Assembly: GCA_964584495.1 (NCBI GenBank)
Contig: CAZPAH010000012.1
Coordinates: 1 to 36,189, forward strand
DNA: 36,189 nucleotides
Direction: 5' to 3'
Source: CAZPAH01 sp964584495
Lineage (GTDB): Bacteria > Krumholzibacteriota > Krumholzibacteriia > Krumholzibacteriales > Krumholzibacteriaceae
Of this stretch, positions 29,784 through 36,189 are shown piece after piece. The notes under the pieces were generated by a model, which made no database searches, was not told the origin of the DNA, and saw nothing but the letters and a program-made list of their open reading frames with translations. The translations under genes and the position numbers were made by a program. How positions within the stretch are numbered: the stretch's first letter is position 1; every line of letters begins with the position of its first letter.

Positions 29784-32042
29784 TCAGCGAAGGAGCACCA
29801 TCTTGCGGGTCTGCTCGAATCCCCCCGCAACGAGGTGGTAGAAATAGATGCCGCTGGCTACCGGATCCCCCCGGTCGGTCGTCGCCGTCCAGGCGACGTC
29901 CTGCCGCCCGCCGGTCATCCGCCGATCGACAAGCGTAGTGACGAGCCCACCCTTCACATCGTAAACGGAGAGCTTCACATGCAGGGGCTGCGGCAGGTTG
30001 AACCTGATGGTAGTCGTAGGGTTGAAGGGATTGGGGTAATTCTGCTCGAGCAGCAGGCCGGATTTCGGCAGATCGCCGTCCCCCGAGCCCGTGACCGTTT
30101 CGTTCACGAACTCGTAGATCGCCGTTTCGTAAGCCGACAGGGTGAGGCCGGTAATCTGATACGAGGAGTTTACCGTCACTTCAAGCGTGTCCCCCGGAAC
30201 GAGCAGGTTGGCGAGCCTGTAATCTCCCGGCTCCAGGCTGCCCGCCGGACCTGTCAAGGTGATGCTGCCCAGGGCATTGGGCGCTGTGTTGAACATGCAG
30301 ATCACTTTCTGCTGCTCGAACTTGCGCAGGAATGCTAGAACCGGCGACACGGAGCTCGCCAACGCATTATACGTGCCCCGCCTAAGAGCCGGCGTCGCGT
30401 TACGGACGCCGATCAGCGTCTTGTACCAGCTCAGAAGCGAACCCTGATCCTGCTCCTCTACGAGCACGTTGCTCTGCGTGTAGTCGCCGTTGACGGGGTA
30501 CCAGGGCGTCCCTGCGGTGAAACCGGCGTTGGAACCGTCGGTCCACTGCATCGGAGTGCGGATGTTCTCGTGGGCGCCGCTTCCCGTCATACCGATCTCC
30601 TCGCCGTAGTAGACGAACGGTATTCCCGGCAGGGTCAGGTAGATCCCCGCGGCCGCCTTGGCTTTATCCTCGTCGAAGCCGAGGACGTTGAGCACGCGGT
30701 CCTGGTCGTGGTTAGTGAGAAATGTTCCGAACTGGAGGTAGGGGTAGAGACCGTAGACCTCGCCGGCCTTTATGCCGAGGTAATCCGCGTCTCCCCCGTT
30801 CACCCCGCCGAGGATCGCGTACGACAGGTCGAACTCGAAGNNNNNNNNNNATAAGTCGAGGCGGTCCTGGGTGACGTACTGAAGCACGATACTGGTGGAG
30901 GTCCAAGCTTCGCCGACCGAAACGACGTCCGGTTTCACCCCCTTCACGTACGTGTTGAAGTCGTGCCAGAACTGAAACGTCTCCGGGACGTTCTGGAGCT
31001 GGTCGCCTTCCTCGAATATATAAAGCACTGCATCCAGGCGGAAACCGTCGACCCCCACGGTATCGAGCCACCAGGCCGCCGTTGCGAACATCTCGTCCTT
31101 CACTTCCTGCGTCTCGTAGTTGAGATCCGGCATTCCCCCATAAAAGAGACCGTAGTACCAGCCCGAAGGGTTCCAGTGCCACACATCCTGCCCCCAGGGA
31201 CCGGTCTGGCCGGGGTCGCTCGGCGACCAACGGAAGTAATCCCGATACTCCGGGTCGTTCCCGCTGGACGCTATGAACCAGGGATGCTGGTCGGAGCAGT
31301 GGTTCATGACGTAATCGATGATGACCTTGATGCCCCGCGCGTGGGCCGCCGCGAGAAACACCTCGAAATCGGCCATCGTCCCGTAATCGGGATTGATGGA
31401 GCGGTAGTCGACGACATCGTAGCCGTGATAGCTGGGAGAGTCGTTGATCGGCATGAGCCAGATGCCCGTTATGCCGAGATCTTCGTTGGTCCCGGGGTCG
31501 CCGTCGTTGAGATAGTCGAGCTTCTGCGTGAGACCCTGGAGATCGCCGATGCCATCGCCGTCGCTGTCGTAAAAGCTGCGCACGAATATCTCGTAGAAGA
31601 CCGCGTCGTTCCACCAGTGGAGATCGCCGCCCCCACCCCCGCCGGGCTGGAGGTCGTCGTACCACACGAGAATATCGTTGCCGCTCTCCTGCACGGTGTA
31701 GCTTCGGTTATTGCCTACGCCGGGGAACTCTTCGCTGCCGTCCCACTGGCCGTTGATGCGGAACTTGAATTCGATGTACTCGTACGGTGTGAAGCCGTCG
31801 AGGGTGACCTGGTATATGGAATCGCCGTCGGCATCTGTGAGGGGCGTGAGCGGATCGGTGCCCCATCCGTTGAACGTACCGGCAAGATCGACGAAGTCGC
31901 TCTCCGGGTCGAAGTTGCCGAGCTCGATCTGGAAAGCCATGCGGACCCGGAAAGTTACGGGCACCGCACGAGCTGCGGTGGCGGCGGCGAGCACCGCCGC
32001 AAGTACCATGAAGGAGAGTGCCCTTGCCACGCTGCTCTTCAT
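29784..32042 (-). CDS. Secreted GH13 alpha-amylase with N-terminal starch-binding-like domain and sorting tail
   Basis: A 752-residue exported glycoside hydrolase of the alpha-amylase family. The ATG at 32042 is chosen because GGGGAG stands seven bases upstream and a signal peptide follows (about 1-27); the frame is open further up without signals. An Ig-like glucan-binding domain lies at about 28-132 (VDLAGTFNGWG, YEYIEFKFRING). The (beta/alpha)8 domain begins near 142. Conserved regions: DYVMNH, DGFRLDA with nucleophile Asp337, VGEAW with acid Glu378, TNHDQDR with Asp446. The last 88 residues are a FlgD-like tail (NYPNPFNPTTTIRFNL to RKMVLLR), like that of the cytochrome. Ten Ns at 30841-30850 interrupt the gene between Glu378 and Asp446. 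Confidence 0.93.
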   Translation of the reverse strand: MKSSVARALSFMVLAAVLAAATAARAVPVTFRVRMAFQIELGNFDPESDFVDLAGTFNGWGTDPLTPLTDADGDSIYQVTLDGFTPYEYIEFKFRINGQWDGSEEFPGVGNNRSYTVQESGNDILVWYDDLQPGGGGGGDLHWWNDAVFYEIFVRSFYDSDGDGIGDLQGLTQKLDYLNDGDPGTNEDLGITGIWLMPINDSPSYHGYDVVDYRSINPDYGTMADFEVFLAAAHARGIKVIIDYVMNHCSDQHPWFIASSGNDPEYRDYFRWSPSDPGQTGPWGQDVWHWNPSGWYYGLFYGGMPDLNYETQEVKDEMFATAAWWLDTVGVDGFRLDAVLYIFEEGDQLQNVPETFQFWHDFNTYVKGVKPDVVSVGEAWTSTSIVLQYVTQDRLDLXXXXFEFDLSYAILGGVNGGDADYLGIKAGEVYGLYPYLQFGTFLTNHDQDRVLNVLGFDEDKAKAAAGIYLTLPGIPFVYYGEEIGMTGSGAHENIRTPMQWTDGSNAGFTAGTPWYPVNGDYTQSNVLVEEQDQGSLLSWYKTLIGVRNATPALRRGTYNALASSVSPVLAFLRKFEQQKVICMFNTAPNALGSITLTGPAGSLEPGDYRLANLLVPGDTLEVTVNSSYQITGLTLSAYETAIYEFVNETVTGSGDGDLPKSGLLLEQNYPNPFNPTTTIRFNLPQPLHVKLSVYDVKGGLVTTLVDRRMTGGRQDVAWTATTDRGDPVASGIYFYHLVAGGFEQTRKMVLLR
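30841..30850. other. Assembly gap (10 N) inside the amylase gene
   Basis: Ten Ns between RLDL and FEFDLSYAIL. Both sides are in the same frame, so the true length is congruent with ten modulo three. Since LDL followed almost directly by FEFDL is normal for the family, the real gap may be only one or four bases. Confidence 0.9.
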
Positions 32043-32097
32043 CGCTGTTCTCCCCTTCTTTAATCGGACATAATAAAAGTCGCTGAATTCTCGTCTA

Positions 32098-32126
32098 ATG
32101 ATAACACTAACCGGCGGGATTATCAA
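32098..32126 (-). promoter_or_regulatory. Promoter of the amylase gene
   Basis: Minus-strand TTGATA (32126-32121), 17 bases, TATCAT (32103-32098), in the 113-base gap after the GH92 gene. The start near 32091 gives a leader of about 49 bases, so the amylase can be expressed apart from GH92. Confidence 0.6.
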
Positions 32127-32155
32127 TGCCGGCCCGGATCCCATTCATCACCCCG

Positions 32156-34534
32156 CTATCGAGCCATTTTAAAAACCAGGGTTCCGCCTGCCTCCAGATC
32201 CTTGTGATCGAGCATCGATCTATCGTAATCGCCGCCGTTGAAATCGATCGACCGGAGGAAATCGCTTTCGCCGCCGCCCTCTCTAACCACCATGAACTCC
32301 CTCCCATACCCCAGCTCGATCCTCGCCCTATCCACGCAGGGCGCTCCCAACACGTACTCGTTGCTCCCGGGGCAGACCGGGTAGAAGCCGAGGCAGCTGA
32401 AGATGTACCAGGCGGACATCTGGCCGCAGTCGTCGTTGCCGCAGAGACCGTCCGGGGCGGCGCGGTACATCGTGTCGACGATCTGCCGGACTCGCCGGCG
32501 GGTCTTCTCCGGGGCGCCGGCGTAGGAGTACAGGTAGGCTATATGGTGGCTCGGCTCGTTACCGTGGACGTAATTGCCTATCATGCCGCTGCGCGTGACG
32601 TCCTCGCTGTGGGCGATGTCCTCGTCGGAGACATTCATCACGAAGAGAGAGTCGAGCCACTCTACGAGACGGCCGGGGCCGCCGATCAGCCTCATCAGGC
32701 CGGGGACGTCTTGGGGGACATACAGGGAATAGTTCCAGGCGTTCCCCTCTATGTATCCCTGCCCCGCGACGCTGAGCGGGTCGAAGGGCTCGAGCCACGA
32801 GCCGTCGGAATTCCTCGCACGCATGAATCCCGTCGCCGGGTCGAAGATATTCCTGTAGTTCCTGGCCCTTCCGGCGAATTCCTCGGCCACCTCCGTCCTG
32901 CCGAGCGACCGGGCGAGGCTCGAGATGCACCAGTCGTCGTAGGCGTACTCGAGAGTCTTGGATGCCGAGTTGCCGCTGACATCCTCCGGGACGTAGCCGA
33001 GGCGCCTGTAGGCCTCTATGCCGTCGTATGCGCCGAAGTCGGCGCTTCGCAGGCACGCCTCCAGGGCGCGCTCACCGTCGAAACCGCGTATGCCCTTCAT
33101 CCAGGCGTCGACGATCACGGGCACAGCGTGATAGCCGATCATGCACCAGTTCTCGTCTCCGTGGTGCGACCAGACGGGAAGGACGCCGTGGACGCTCTCC
33201 TCGCTGTGCGCGAGCATCGAGCGGATCATGTCGCCCGTCCGCTCGGGCTCGATAATGGTAAGTAATGGATGAAGCGCCCTGTATGTGTCCCAGAGCGAGA
33301 ATATGCTGTAGTTGACGAAGCCGGGATCCCGGTGGATCTCCCGGTCGAGGCCACGGTAGGCGCCGTCTACGTCGCAGAAGACCACCGGCGCCATGCAGGC
33401 ATGGTAGAGGGCCGTATAGAAATTGATCTTTCGCTCGCTTCCGGCCTCGATCGTTATCTTGGAGAGCTGGGCCTCCCACGCGGCCCTCGCCTCCCTTCTG
33501 GTGCGCTCGAAATCCATGTGGGGGATCTCGGCGCGAAGGTTCTTAAGCGCCCCGGCGGCGCTTGTCGGCGATAGGGCGAATTTCACGAGGAGCTCGCCGC
33601 CCTCACCCAGATCGAAGTCGAAATACGCTTTGAGCGCCCGGCCGGCGCGCTCGGGAAAGTTATCGTCCTCGTTGAACTTTCTCCACCACCCGTTATAGAC
33701 GACATCCTCTTCGTTGTGAAGGCCGTAGGACCTGATCGGACGCGAGAAGACCATCGCGAAGTAGAGCATGCGCGTTCTCGCCCATCCTCGTGTCTGTCTC
33801 ATGCCGGTGACCAGCGTGTCGTTCTCGACGCGGATCGAGGACCAGATCACTTTCCCCTTGTAGTTGTAGATGCCGTGCACGAGATCGAGGATCACGCGGC
33901 CTTCGGCGGGATTTCGAGAGACGGGAGTCTCGGGCGCCTTCCCCGAAAGAAATTTATATCTATGGAAGCCGACGCGCTCGGTGGCCGTCAGCTCCACCTC
34001 GATATCATAGTCCTTGAGCGCTACCGCGTAGTAGCCGGGACCCGCCTTCTCCGACCCCTTATCGTACCGCGAGCGGTAGCCCGAGTCGGGATCGCCTGCG
34101 GTGCCGGGGTTTAGCCTCAAGGTCCCGACCGCCGGCATCAGCAGGAAATCCCCTAGATCGGAGTGGCCGGTGCCGTTGAAATGCGTGTGGCTGAATCCAA
34201 CGATAGTGGGATCGTCGTACTGATAGCCGGCGCAGTACCTGTAGACATCGGGGTTGTACCCCTTGCCGTAGGTGAAGAGCAGTGTATCGGTGTCGGGGCT
34301 GAGCTGCACCATCCCGAACGGCACCGCCGCGCCGGGGAAGGTATGTCCCATCTCGCGCGTGCCTATGAAGGGGTCCACATAGCTGCAGAGTTCGCCCGCC
34401 GGGGGAGCGGACGCACGGGCGGCGGCCAGGGCGCGGGATGCGTGGGCCTCACCGGGCGCCGGCGCGTTGAGAGCCGTGAAGGCGGCAAATAAAAGAATCG
34501 GTAGCGCCGATACGATCGGTGGCGAATATCTCAT
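32156..34534 (-). CDS. Secreted GH92 family alpha-mannosidase
   Basis: A 792-residue exported enzyme of glycoside hydrolase family 92, calcium-dependent exo-alpha-mannosidases acting on N-glycan-type or fungal mannans. A signal peptide spans about 1-31. Family motifs in order: YVDPFIGT (52-59), GHTFPGAAVPFGMVQLSPDT (63-82), GFSHTHFNGTG (113-123), then LWDTYRALHPL, GYIEGNAWNYS with the probable catalytic Glu, HGNEPSHHIAYLY and GNDDCGQMSAWYIFS near the C-terminus. Length is typical. ATG at 34534 with AAGGAG six bases upstream, 31 bases after the SGNH gene, so the two are probably one operon. It lacks the FlgD-like tail of its neighbour. Confidence 0.94.
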   Translation of the reverse strand: MRYSPPIVSALPILLFAAFTALNAPAPGEAHASRALAAARASAPPAGELCSYVDPFIGTREMGHTFPGAAVPFGMVQLSPDTDTLLFTYGKGYNPDVYRYCAGYQYDDPTIVGFSHTHFNGTGHSDLGDFLLMPAVGTLRLNPGTAGDPDSGYRSRYDKGSEKAGPGYYAVALKDYDIEVELTATERVGFHRYKFLSGKAPETPVSRNPAEGRVILDLVHGIYNYKGKVIWSSIRVENDTLVTGMRQTRGWARTRMLYFAMVFSRPIRSYGLHNEEDVVYNGWWRKFNEDDNFPERAGRALKAYFDFDLGEGGELLVKFALSPTSAAGALKNLRAEIPHMDFERTRREARAAWEAQLSKITIEAGSERKINFYTALYHACMAPVVFCDVDGAYRGLDREIHRDPGFVNYSIFSLWDTYRALHPLLTIIEPERTGDMIRSMLAHSEESVHGVLPVWSHHGDENWCMIGYHAVPVIVDAWMKGIRGFDGERALEACLRSADFGAYDGIEAYRRLGYVPEDVSGNSASKTLEYAYDDWCISSLARSLGRTEVAEEFAGRARNYRNIFDPATGFMRARNSDGSWLEPFDPLSVAGQGYIEGNAWNYSLYVPQDVPGLMRLIGGPGRLVEWLDSLFVMNVSDEDIAHSEDVTRSGMIGNYVHGNEPSHHIAYLYSYAGAPEKTRRRVRQIVDTMYRAAPDGLCGNDDCGQMSAWYIFSCLGFYPVCPGSNEYVLGAPCVDRARIELGYGREFMVVREGGGESDFLRSIDFNGGDYDRSMLDHKDLEAGGTLVFKMAR

Positions 34535-34565
34535 TTAAGGCTCCTTCACTGATTTGTCTACTCGA

Positions 34566-35774
34566 TCACCTCCTGATAACATCACCGAAATTTCCCCGAT
34601 TGACAACATTATCTTTCAGGAAATCGGCCAGGATACGGCCGGCCAGAGCGTTGCCCCGGGTGTTCCAGTGCGTGTCGTTGGGAAAGTAGAGCCGATCGTC
34701 GTCTCTGTGAAGCGAGCGGAGTTGGGGAAGCGGATCGAGGACCGTTATCCCGTGCTTTCCCGCGAACTCCCGCAACCGGTTTTGTGGAAGATCGAAATCG
34801 TACTCGTCCTCGTCGAGATCGAGCATCGCCATCACCCTGCCCCTCGTGGCGGTATCCACCTGAATTTCCGTCGGAATGATGTGCAGGATCCACGGCACTT
34901 CGGCCTCGCGGCACAAGCGATCGAAATCCACAAGGTGCGCTTCCGTCTCCCGCCACAGCTTCTCGATGCGGCCGGCGATCTCCCGCTTGTAGAGGCGAAG
35001 GCGCTTGCTCTGGATGTGGATATACATCTTGTTGATCGCGTACGGCTCGCCGCCGCGGGACGCCCCGGCGGCCTCACCGCCTCGAGGCTGCGCATCTATC
35101 ATCTCGTACGCCTGGTGGTAGCGCCGCCCCAGCATGGCCGCCTTGATCCTGCTTAGTAATATCATCTCGCCCAGCACGAAGGCCCTCGATTTACGGAGCA
35201 CATTCAGGACCGGATCTGGCGAGCCCACGTAATAGAGGCGTCCTCTGAAGAGCTCCCCCCGGACCGGGGTCATGTGAATATCGTTCCCAACGAACAGGTT
35301 CAGAATCACTAGATCCGGATGGAGCGAAATCCCCAGTGAGCGAAGGATGCCGACGTAGTTCTCGGGCGAATAGCCTCCGAGCCCCATCAGCACCATATGC
35401 ACATCTTCAGTCTTACACGTCGAATCCGCCCGTAAACAGTCCTCGGCCACGCGAAGGAAGTTCTCCTCCAGGGGCACGGCGCCCCAGACGAACGAGTCCC
35501 CGATACCGAGAATCCGATAGGAACCTTCTGGTTTCTCGACAGGGTGGGACCGATCGCGAAACCCGAAGCCGTTGATGAAAAATTCTCCATCGGGTATCGC
35601 TCCGGCGGAGGTGGGACGGATTCGGTAGACCGCATAGGGGTCCGGGATGTAGAGGGAATCATCGGGGGCGGGCACGAACGCCAGGTATGCGCGAACGCCG
35701 AGCTCCACCAACACCAGGCCGACGATTAAGGCCGAAAGCACGATTATAACGTATTCGATTATCTTACGTCGCAC
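34566..35774 (-). CDS. Membrane-anchored SGNH hydrolase, AlgX/AlgJ-like layout
   Basis: A 402-residue protein with an N-terminal membrane segment (about 7-26) and an SGNH domain. Block I LGIGDSFVWG (Ser94), block II GLGGYSPENY, block III FVGNDIH (Asn164) and block V NDTHWNTRGN (Asp367, His369) are all present. The THWNTRGN form of block V is seen in acetyltransferase- or acetylesterase-like proteins that modify exopolysaccharides. The start is GTG at 35774, with AGGGGA six bases upstream. It stands first in a row with GH92 and fits a role in glycan de- or re-acetylation; that is inference. Confidence 0.84.
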   Translation of the reverse strand: MRRKIIEYVIIVLSALIVGLVLVELGVRAYLAFVPAPDDSLYIPDPYAVYRIRPTSAGAIPDGEFFINGFGFRDRSHPVEKPEGSYRILGIGDSFVWGAVPLEENFLRVAEDCLRADSTCKTEDVHMVLMGLGGYSPENYVGILRSLGISLHPDLVILNLFVGNDIHMTPVRGELFRGRLYYVGSPDPVLNVLRKSRAFVLGEMILLSRIKAAMLGRRYHQAYEMIDAQPRGGEAAGASRGGEPYAINKMYIHIQSKRLRLYKREIAGRIEKLWRETEAHLVDFDRLCREAEVPWILHIIPTEIQVDTATRGRVMAMLDLDEDEYDFDLPQNRLREFAGKHGITVLDPLPQLRSLHRDDDRLYFPNDTHWNTRGNALAGRILADFLKDNVVNRGNFGDVIRR

Positions 35775-36189
35775 GTCGTGTCCCCTATTATTTTTTCACA
35801 ACGAGCGGAGAATATGACTTAATGCAATAGCGAGTGTCCCAAAACGGATCCGCTTTATAAAAATGTATACCAATGCGGAGGAGTCCTAGCAAGCGTTACA
35901 ATCACGGATTGAAATTTTCTACCAGCCAGGCGTCCGCCTGTTTTTCGACTTTCGTAGAAATAATCTTACGGCCGTCGGCAGTCATCGAACCATACCCTCG
36001 CCCAGTTTCTTGATAATTTTATAATGTGAGATGGTTTTCCCTATCATGGTACTGGGATTTTAGCATGGGACAAAGGCGGGTTGTACATGAAAATGGTCGA
36101 CCGTCCTATATTTATTCCGTACATGAATCACATGTTATTTCCAACTCTACACACCTTCATTTGATTCACTTATAAATATTTACGGGGGG
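35775..36189. other. Right end: no intact gene; kinase remnants on the minus strand
   Basis: 415 bases with no intact gene. Apart from the remnants at 35902-36047, I see nothing convincing; short frames on the plus strand (for example 26 codons from 36088) have no ribosome site or recognisable product. No good promoter was found for the SGNH gene. Confidence 0.6.
35902..36047 (-). pseudogene. Remnant of a Ser/Thr protein kinase with the middle deleted
   Basis: The frame at 36047-35982 reads MIGKTISHYKIIKKLGEG and stops after 21 codons. This is the very characteristic start of bacterial Pkn-type kinases (MIGKTISHYKI..KLGEGGMG), cut inside the glycine-rich loop. The next frame, ATG at 35985 to TGA at 35904-35902, reads MTADGRKIISTKVEKQADAW followed by LVENFNP and a stop. 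That resembles the last blade and C-terminus (ADGRKI, IWLMENFDP-like) of kinases with a TolB/PD40 propeller. The two pieces are out of frame and directly joined. A deletion of most of a large kinase gene explains this best. The C-terminal match is from memory and is less certain than the N-terminal one. Confidence 0.6.

Noticed and set aside
30963..33265. Long plus-strand frames opposite the amylase and GH92 genes
   Set aside because: Both are mirror frames over strongly conserved enzymes, without signals for translation.
36088..36168. Short plus-strand frame MKMVDRPIFIPYMNH at the right end
   Set aside because: 26 codons, no ribosome site and no recognisable product.

Overview
The window looks like bacterial chromosome from the Fibrobacterota-Chlorobiota-Bacteroidota (FCB) sphere, possibly a candidate phylum such as Krumholzibacteriota, Eisenbacteria or Latescibacterota. 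The main pointers are two secreted proteins with C-terminal FlgD-like tails that begin NYPNPFNP, an archaeal/vacuolar-type (A/V-type) rotary ATPase instead of an F-type enzyme, a six-haem cytochrome and many clear sigma70-like promoters. Two runs of exactly ten Ns lie inside genes, which indicates a draft, probably metagenome-derived scaffold. The phylum call is inference. No tRNA, rRNA, CRISPR array or insertion sequence was seen.

Region 1 (1-1697, minus strand) holds bioY and then cysE-cysK. The 209-base gap between bioY and cysE contains a promoter, a 16-codon leader peptide with three consecutive Cys codons, a first hairpin that starts right after those codons, and a strong terminator just before cysE. 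This has every part of a classical ribosome-stalling attenuator, here apparently sensing charged Cys-tRNA to control cysteine synthesis. It is the most striking feature of the window.

Region 2 (1740-6409, minus strand) has a PtsN-like phosphotransfer protein and a tight four-gene group: a cysteine-rich protein, an HgdC/BadF-type ATPase (activase of 2-hydroxyacyl-CoA dehydratases), a propeller-like lipoprotein and an unknown acidic protein. No catalytic dehydratase lies next to it, so its target is unknown.

Region 3 (6445-15751, minus strand) is a complete A/V-type ATPase operon in the order H-C-I-K-F-E-A-B-D, ending in a universal-stress-protein gene that overlaps the subunit D stop codon. 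It starts from a near-consensus promoter and has conspicuous intercistronic hairpins after K and B. Subunit I is broken by an assembly gap.

Region 4 (15829-22457) has a membrane-anchored SGNH hydrolase, an anchored protein of unknown function, a hybrid sensor histidine kinase and a FabH-like ketoacyl synthase. Region 5 (22458-29775) has an RRM RNA-binding protein whose ribosome-binding site may sit in a hairpin, the six-haem secreted cytochrome, an ABC transporter pair that may be translated from a leaderless mRNA, a 37-residue lysine-rich protein, a secreted alpha/beta hydrolase and a DUF4412-like secreted protein. Region 6 (29784-35774, minus strand) is a glycan locus: SGNH hydrolase, GH92 alpha-mannosidase and GH13 alpha-amylase. 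The right end (35902-36047) carries what looks like the two termini of a Ser/Thr protein kinase joined by a large internal deletion.
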